Source of the DNA: a virus
IMG/VR virus record: IMGVR_UViG_3300023184_000172
Coordinates: 1 to 51,778 of that record
Length of the DNA stretch: 51,778 nucleotides
Reading direction: 5' to 3' (one strand)
Part shown: positions 48,309-51,778 of the stretch, one piece after another
How positions within the stretch are numbered: the first letter of the stretch is position 1
Layout: each line of letters begins with the position of its first letter
The notes under the pieces: generated by a model
Told to the model about the DNA's origin: nothing
Database searches by the model: none
Seen by the model: only the letters and a program-made list of their open reading frames with translations
Made by a program: the position numbers and the translations under genes

Positions 48309-49538
48309 TTACCAAACAATAGTATCATCATTTGTTTCTTCCTCTTTCACTTCGTTGAATAACTTTTCACCTTCATTCTCATCAACAATGTACTTTTGAA
48401 TTAACTGCTTGATATAAGTTCTTTCCGAATCCATACCACCATCTTGTGAATAGAACGGGAAGATTGCTACCTCAGCTGCTTCTAACAAACTGAAACCATC
48501 GTATAACAAACCTGCCATCTCTACCGAAATACGAGTTGATACAGCCGTAGTTAATTTGCCGGCATCACCTTTGATTTGGTCTCTAGTGTGTGCAGCAATC
48601 TCTGCTACTGATTTCAAATTGTAATCATTCGTATCAGGATATAACATCTTTAACAATTCATATTCCTGCTCAGCATTCAATACGTCTACCTCAATTGTCA
48701 CGAATCTATCTAACAATGCTCTATCCATTACACGCGTTGCAGTATATTCCGAACCAATGTTAGCAGTTGCAATAAAGGTCACTCCTTCTGCCACCTTAAC
48801 AATTGGTGAATTTTCTTGCTCATCCAAACGTAAGTATCTTTGTGTTTGGTCTAACACCGTCATTAGGATATTAGCGGCTTCTGGATGTGCTCTACTTAAC
48901 TCATCTAATAACACAACTGCGTAAGGTGTCTTAATAGCTTTAACGAATGCACTCTCACTAAAATAAGTACCACTTGCTTTGTTGAAATGGGTATTACCAA
49001 TTAACGCCGCTCTCGGATCTTGTGTTGCACCTAAGTTAAAGTAATGGAAAGGTCTCTTTAACGCTGCAACTAATGCTTTAGCTGCCATTGTCTTACCACT
49101 ACCAGCAGGTCCGGTCATCATTATATTACGAGCTCTAACTGCTGAACGTAATAAATATTTCCACTTCAATTCATTCATAATTAAGTTAGCAGGTTTTAAT
49201 TGCATACCATCCTTGTGAATAAAATCGATAACGTCTTTATGTTCTGTTGGATTCTCTACGATAGTTTCAGCAATATCGGTATTCATTGGCTTAACCAACA
49301 TATCCGTATATTCTTGCATCTCTACCATACGATAAGTTTTAACACCATTCTTATTGATGTGTCCTCTTACTGCTTTACCTTGTGTTGCTGCTCTCTTTCT
49401 CATTGAGCTACCCACAATGGTAGAATCACTACTACTTAATACATCACCCGCCGTATTAACTAAGTTAAAACGCGATTTGATGTTTTCTACTTTGTACACT
49501 TCATTAGTGTAACCGAACTCTTTGTTTACTTTACTCAT
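48309..49538 (-). CDS. MoxR/CobS-type AAA+ ATPase, 409 aa
   Basis: Residues 1-130 form an N-terminal domain; a 20-residue segment near 66 is basic. Walker A is GPAGSGKTMAAKALV, Walker B VVLLDELSRAHPEA, sensor 1 FIATANIGSEYTA, and the Arg finger region is MDRALLDRFV. This is the MoxR/CobS family, which usually partners a VWA protein, as in the gene upstream. The pair may act as a chaperone-like remodelling or metal-inserting machine. Confidence 0.93.
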   Translation of the reverse strand: MSKVNKEFGYTNEVYKVENIKSRFNLVNTAGDVLSSSDSTIVGSSMRKRAATQGKAVRGHINKNGVKTYRMVEMQEYTDMLVKPMNTDIAETIVENPTEHKDVIDFIHKDGMQLKPANLIMNELKWKYLLRSAVRARNIMMTGPAGSGKTMAAKALVAALKRPFHYFNLGATQDPRAALIGNTHFNKASGTYFSESAFVKAIKTPYAVVLLDELSRAHPEAANILMTVLDQTQRYLRLDEQENSPIVKVAEGVTFIATANIGSEYTATRVMDRALLDRFVTIEVDVLNAEQEYELLKMLYPDTNDYNLKSVAEIAAHTRDQIKGDAGKLTTAVSTRISVEMAGLLYDGFSLLEAAEVAIFPFYSQDGGMDSERTYIKQLIQKYIVDENEGEKLFNEVKEEETNDDTIVW

Positions 49539-49568
49539 AACTGTTTGTTTTATTTTAAAATTTAAATA

Positions 49569-51620
49569 TTATTTCTTTAAGAATAGCTCATTCATTGTCT
49601 TAACAATAGGAACGATTTGTTTAACATCAATGAAACGGCTATCGTTACCATACATCACTTTGAAATTCTCACGCGAACGTCCATATCCATGTGTATCACC
49701 TACAAAGTAACTCATAATTTGAATACCCATATCCTTAATTTGCCCTATCATTTTCTTAGTATGTAACAATGCATTGTGTCCACTATAACTACATTGATCA
49801 TTTGAGAAACTAGGTTCACCATCACATATGTTTAAGAAATATGATTCCATATCTTTGTTACTCTCTACTAAGTGTTTAAGTATCGCTTGATAACATAAAC
49901 CTTCAGGTGTTGTACCATTAGCGTGTAATGCAGGGAACAATCTCTTAACTTTCTCAAACTTATCAAATCTACTATCATACGCTATACATACATAAGGTCT
50001 ATTACCCCACGTACCTCTGATAGAAACTTGTACATTTAAGTTATTAACCATTGATGCTGCTTTACAAATAGCAATTGTCACTGCTAATGTATCATCCCAC
50101 AACGTACCACTCATAGAACCACTACCATCGATAGTAACGTGCAACATTACTTTCTTAAATCTATCTACTTCTTTATGTGAGAATACATTAACATAATCAT
50201 AACCTAAGGCCGCTACCATTCTCTTATCAATTCTACCATTCTTTTGACGTGGATTGATTGTTTCTCTTTCCTCACTACGAACTGCAATACGCTTACCTAA
50301 GATAGTACCCATTACGATACCTCTTTGTAAAGTATCATTATTCCATCCACTCCACTTTTCATTGTAGAAATTAGCGAACGGAAAGTGTCCATCTTGCATT
50401 AATGCTTCTGTCATTTTCTTAGATACGATACATTGAACAGGTTTGATATAACCACCATTGTCTAATTTAGTGTCACCTACTGATTGCATTTCAGTTCCAC
50501 TTTCTGACATTTGCTCTAAGGTATCATCCTCTTTCTTAGTTAATCCTTTCTTTTTGATTTGGTTATTAACGAAGTCCTTTTGCTTTTGGATTTGTTTATC
50601 CAACTGCTTTTTACCAGTCGAACTCATCATATCCTTATCACCACTTTCGGTTGCTTCACCATCACCCTCAGTCGGTTCACCCTCGCCTTCACCATCACCT
50701 TTTGCACCATCCTTACCTTGCTCATCAATATCAACTAAGATATGTTTTAAGATAGTATTAGTAATTGATTCGGCTACTGCTAATGAATCTTTGGTATTTT
50801 TCAATCTACCAATATTCTTAAGGTCTAACAATTCATAGATTTCCTTTAACCCTTTCAATTTGTTAAGGTCAGTATTACTATTTGTAATGTTAATGATACG
50901 GAACATATACGATTGTAATTTCTCATCCGTATATTCATCACTCTTTAATCCTTTATCAATTGTAGCATCATAGAAATACTCATCATACAATGCTCTATAA
51001 TAATCTCTATAACCTGGACAAGTATTGTATATGTATTGGTCAATCCTTCTATCCTCTACGAAATTGGTTAGTGATTTAACTACATCAAATAATTGTTCTT
51101 TGTTTCTATGTCTGTCCATAGAATCATATTCAGGAGCATTTATATCTACACCCGCTGCTTTGGCAAAACTATTAAACATATCATCCGATGCAGAATACTT
51201 AGGCATCAATTCAAAATCCGTAAGAACAATGTGTGATGCTTCGTGCAATGCTAAACCAACCGCAACATCAAACTTTTCGGGTTTAACTTCGGCTGATAAC
51301 ACTACTGATTTTCCATCGGTATATGAATCACCTTTACGGGCGAACTTTACAGGAATAGGTTTGTTTGTAAGAATGCTAACAAAGTTAGAGATTGCTCTCT
51401 TATGTGCATTCAATTTAAGTAATTCGGTAGTATCTGTTTCTACCTTATTAACGTCTTTTGGTTTCCACTTATCACCACCCCAATATGTAGTAGGTGTGTC
51501 GTAAGTGCTCCATTCATTAGCCCAAAACGAAGATGCTGATTTTTTCTCTTTTTTCTTTGTGTACGAACCCTTAGTTAAATAATCTAAAGTACCCGTCTTA
51601 AAACTGTCATACCAACTCAT
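49569..51620 (-). CDS. CobT-like VWA protein with zincin motif, 683 aa
   Basis: The start MSWYDSFKTG was chosen because an upstream one would run into the RNA gene. Residues 120-170 hold GLALHEASHIVLTDF, an HExxH zincin motif. A Gly/Glu/Asp-rich linker (DGEGEGEPTEGDG) follows near residue 315. The C-terminal VWA domain has the MIDAS motif DGSGSMSGT and later LNICDGEPSF. The order (helical part, acidic linker, VWA) is that of CobT, but the zincin is an addition. Partner of the AAA+ gene downstream. Confidence 0.9.
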   Translation of the reverse strand: MSWYDSFKTGTLDYLTKGSYTKKKEKKSASSFWANEWSTYDTPTTYWGGDKWKPKDVNKVETDTTELLKLNAHKRAISNFVSILTNKPIPVKFARKGDSYTDGKSVVLSAEVKPEKFDVAVGLALHEASHIVLTDFELMPKYSASDDMFNSFAKAAGVDINAPEYDSMDRHRNKEQLFDVVKSLTNFVEDRRIDQYIYNTCPGYRDYYRALYDEYFYDATIDKGLKSDEYTDEKLQSYMFRIINITNSNTDLNKLKGLKEIYELLDLKNIGRLKNTKDSLAVAESITNTILKHILVDIDEQGKDGAKGDGEGEGEPTEGDGEATESGDKDMMSSTGKKQLDKQIQKQKDFVNNQIKKKGLTKKEDDTLEQMSESGTEMQSVGDTKLDNGGYIKPVQCIVSKKMTEALMQDGHFPFANFYNEKWSGWNNDTLQRGIVMGTILGKRIAVRSEERETINPRQKNGRIDKRMVAALGYDYVNVFSHKEVDRFKKVMLHVTIDGSGSMSGTLWDDTLAVTIAICKAASMVNNLNVQVSIRGTWGNRPYVCIAYDSRFDKFEKVKRLFPALHANGTTPEGLCYQAILKHLVESNKDMESYFLNICDGEPSFSNDQCSYSGHNALLHTKKMIGQIKDMGIQIMSYFVGDTHGYGRSRENFKVMYGNDSRFIDVKQIVPIVKTMNELFLKK

Positions 51621-51654
51621 ACTCTTTAAGTTTATATGTGAATAAATATTATGT

Positions 51655-51778
51655 AGAAGATAGTAGGGGAATCGAACCCCTACCACGTTTCCAAAACTAT
51701 CTTAGTTTATCTGCAATTAAGCAGAAATCTTAGCTCTACTAGCTAATTGGCTCAATCTTTGTGAATAATACAAAGCTC
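51655..51778 (-). ncRNA. tRNA-like 3' end; possible tmRNA (ssrA), partial
   Basis: A T-arm, AGGGG-TTCGATT-CCCCT, is followed by ACTATCT as an acceptor strand; no CCA is encoded. Upstream, the hairpin TCTGC-TTAATT-GCAGA holds an in-frame TAA in its loop, as the tmRNA tag hairpin does, after codons reading ASRAKISA-stop. The frame stays open to the window edge. But AGATAGT, complementary to the acceptor strand, also lies 46 bases upstream (51696-51702), so a compact armless tRNA-like fold or a plain tRNA remnant is possible. The 5' part is outside the window. Confidence 0.5.

Noticed and set aside
50458-50838. Plus-strand open frame of 126 codons
   Set aside because: Antisense to the acidic linker of the VWA protein; its Ser/Pro-rich sequence is the mirror of Gly/Glu/Asp codons.
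51655-51778. tRNA-Leu(UAA) with a long variable arm
   Set aside because: The hairpin loop around TTAA is 6 or 8 bases, position 37 would be T, and no matching 5' acceptor strand or GG-containing D-loop is present upstream in the window.

Overview
The window looks like about 52 kb from a large, AT-rich, double-stranded DNA phage that infects a member of the Bacteroidota. More than 100 tightly packed genes, most under 150 codons, all read on the minus strand, often with ATGA or TAATG overlaps. The host guess rests on seven promoters of the form TTTG-N20-TAnnTTTG/A (the Bacteroidota -33/-7 type; one reads TAnnTTAG), on A-rich leaders with almost no Shine-Dalgarno sequence, and on a signal peptide ending in NAQ. 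I see no terminase, capsid, portal, tail, polymerase or helicase gene, so this is an accessory or early arm of a bigger genome.

Layout from high to low coordinates, the direction of transcription: (i) 51655-51778, a tRNA-like 3' end that may be a truncated tmRNA gene; (ii) 51620-48309, a CobT-like VWA/zincin protein with its MoxR/CobS-type AAA+ partner, closed by nested hairpins and a terminator; (iii) 48192-45510, an Api92/YubB-like protein, a zincin and a DUF262-HNH nuclease; (iv) 45439-41614, small proteins and two glycosyltransferase-like paralogues; (v) 41460-34277, a promoter/inverted-repeat element followed by about 20 phage orphan proteins, including GP88-like, SWIM zinc-finger, DUF3846-like, MGLDMY-type and ImmA-like proteins; (vi) 34218-30930, three MLTI-type small proteins nearby, a WGR-domain ATP-dependent DNA ligase and a HAD phosphatase; (vii) 30940-20132, a surface-chemistry island: SMR-like membrane protein, sulfotransferase, FG-GAP lipoprotein, glycosyltransferase-like protein, metallophosphoesterase, four SGNH-hydrolase-like proteins, a heptose-kinase-like PfkB protein and an SPFH protein; (viii) 20035-14028, small membrane proteins, UvsE, a flavodoxin-like quinone reductase; (ix) 18062-8949, most of a 17-member family of about 100-residue proteins beginning MLTIENIxKI; (x) 8932-1, a second copy of the promoter/inverted-repeat element, GIY-YIG nuclease, histone-like protein, two more glycosyltransferase-like proteins and an acidic coiled-coil protein.

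The strongest candidates for something undescribed are the MLTI family (17 divergent paralogues that keep the same start context), a duplicated intergenic element (promoter plus long inverted repeat, copies 34 kb apart), three G-tract elements joined to a conserved GTCGTT box, and three probably leaderless promoters whose ATG lies 3-5 bases after the -7 box. The surface-chemistry genes suggest that the phage remodels a glycan or its host's envelope, but no gene here proves which substrate is used. All functional names come from reading motifs by eye; no database search was run.
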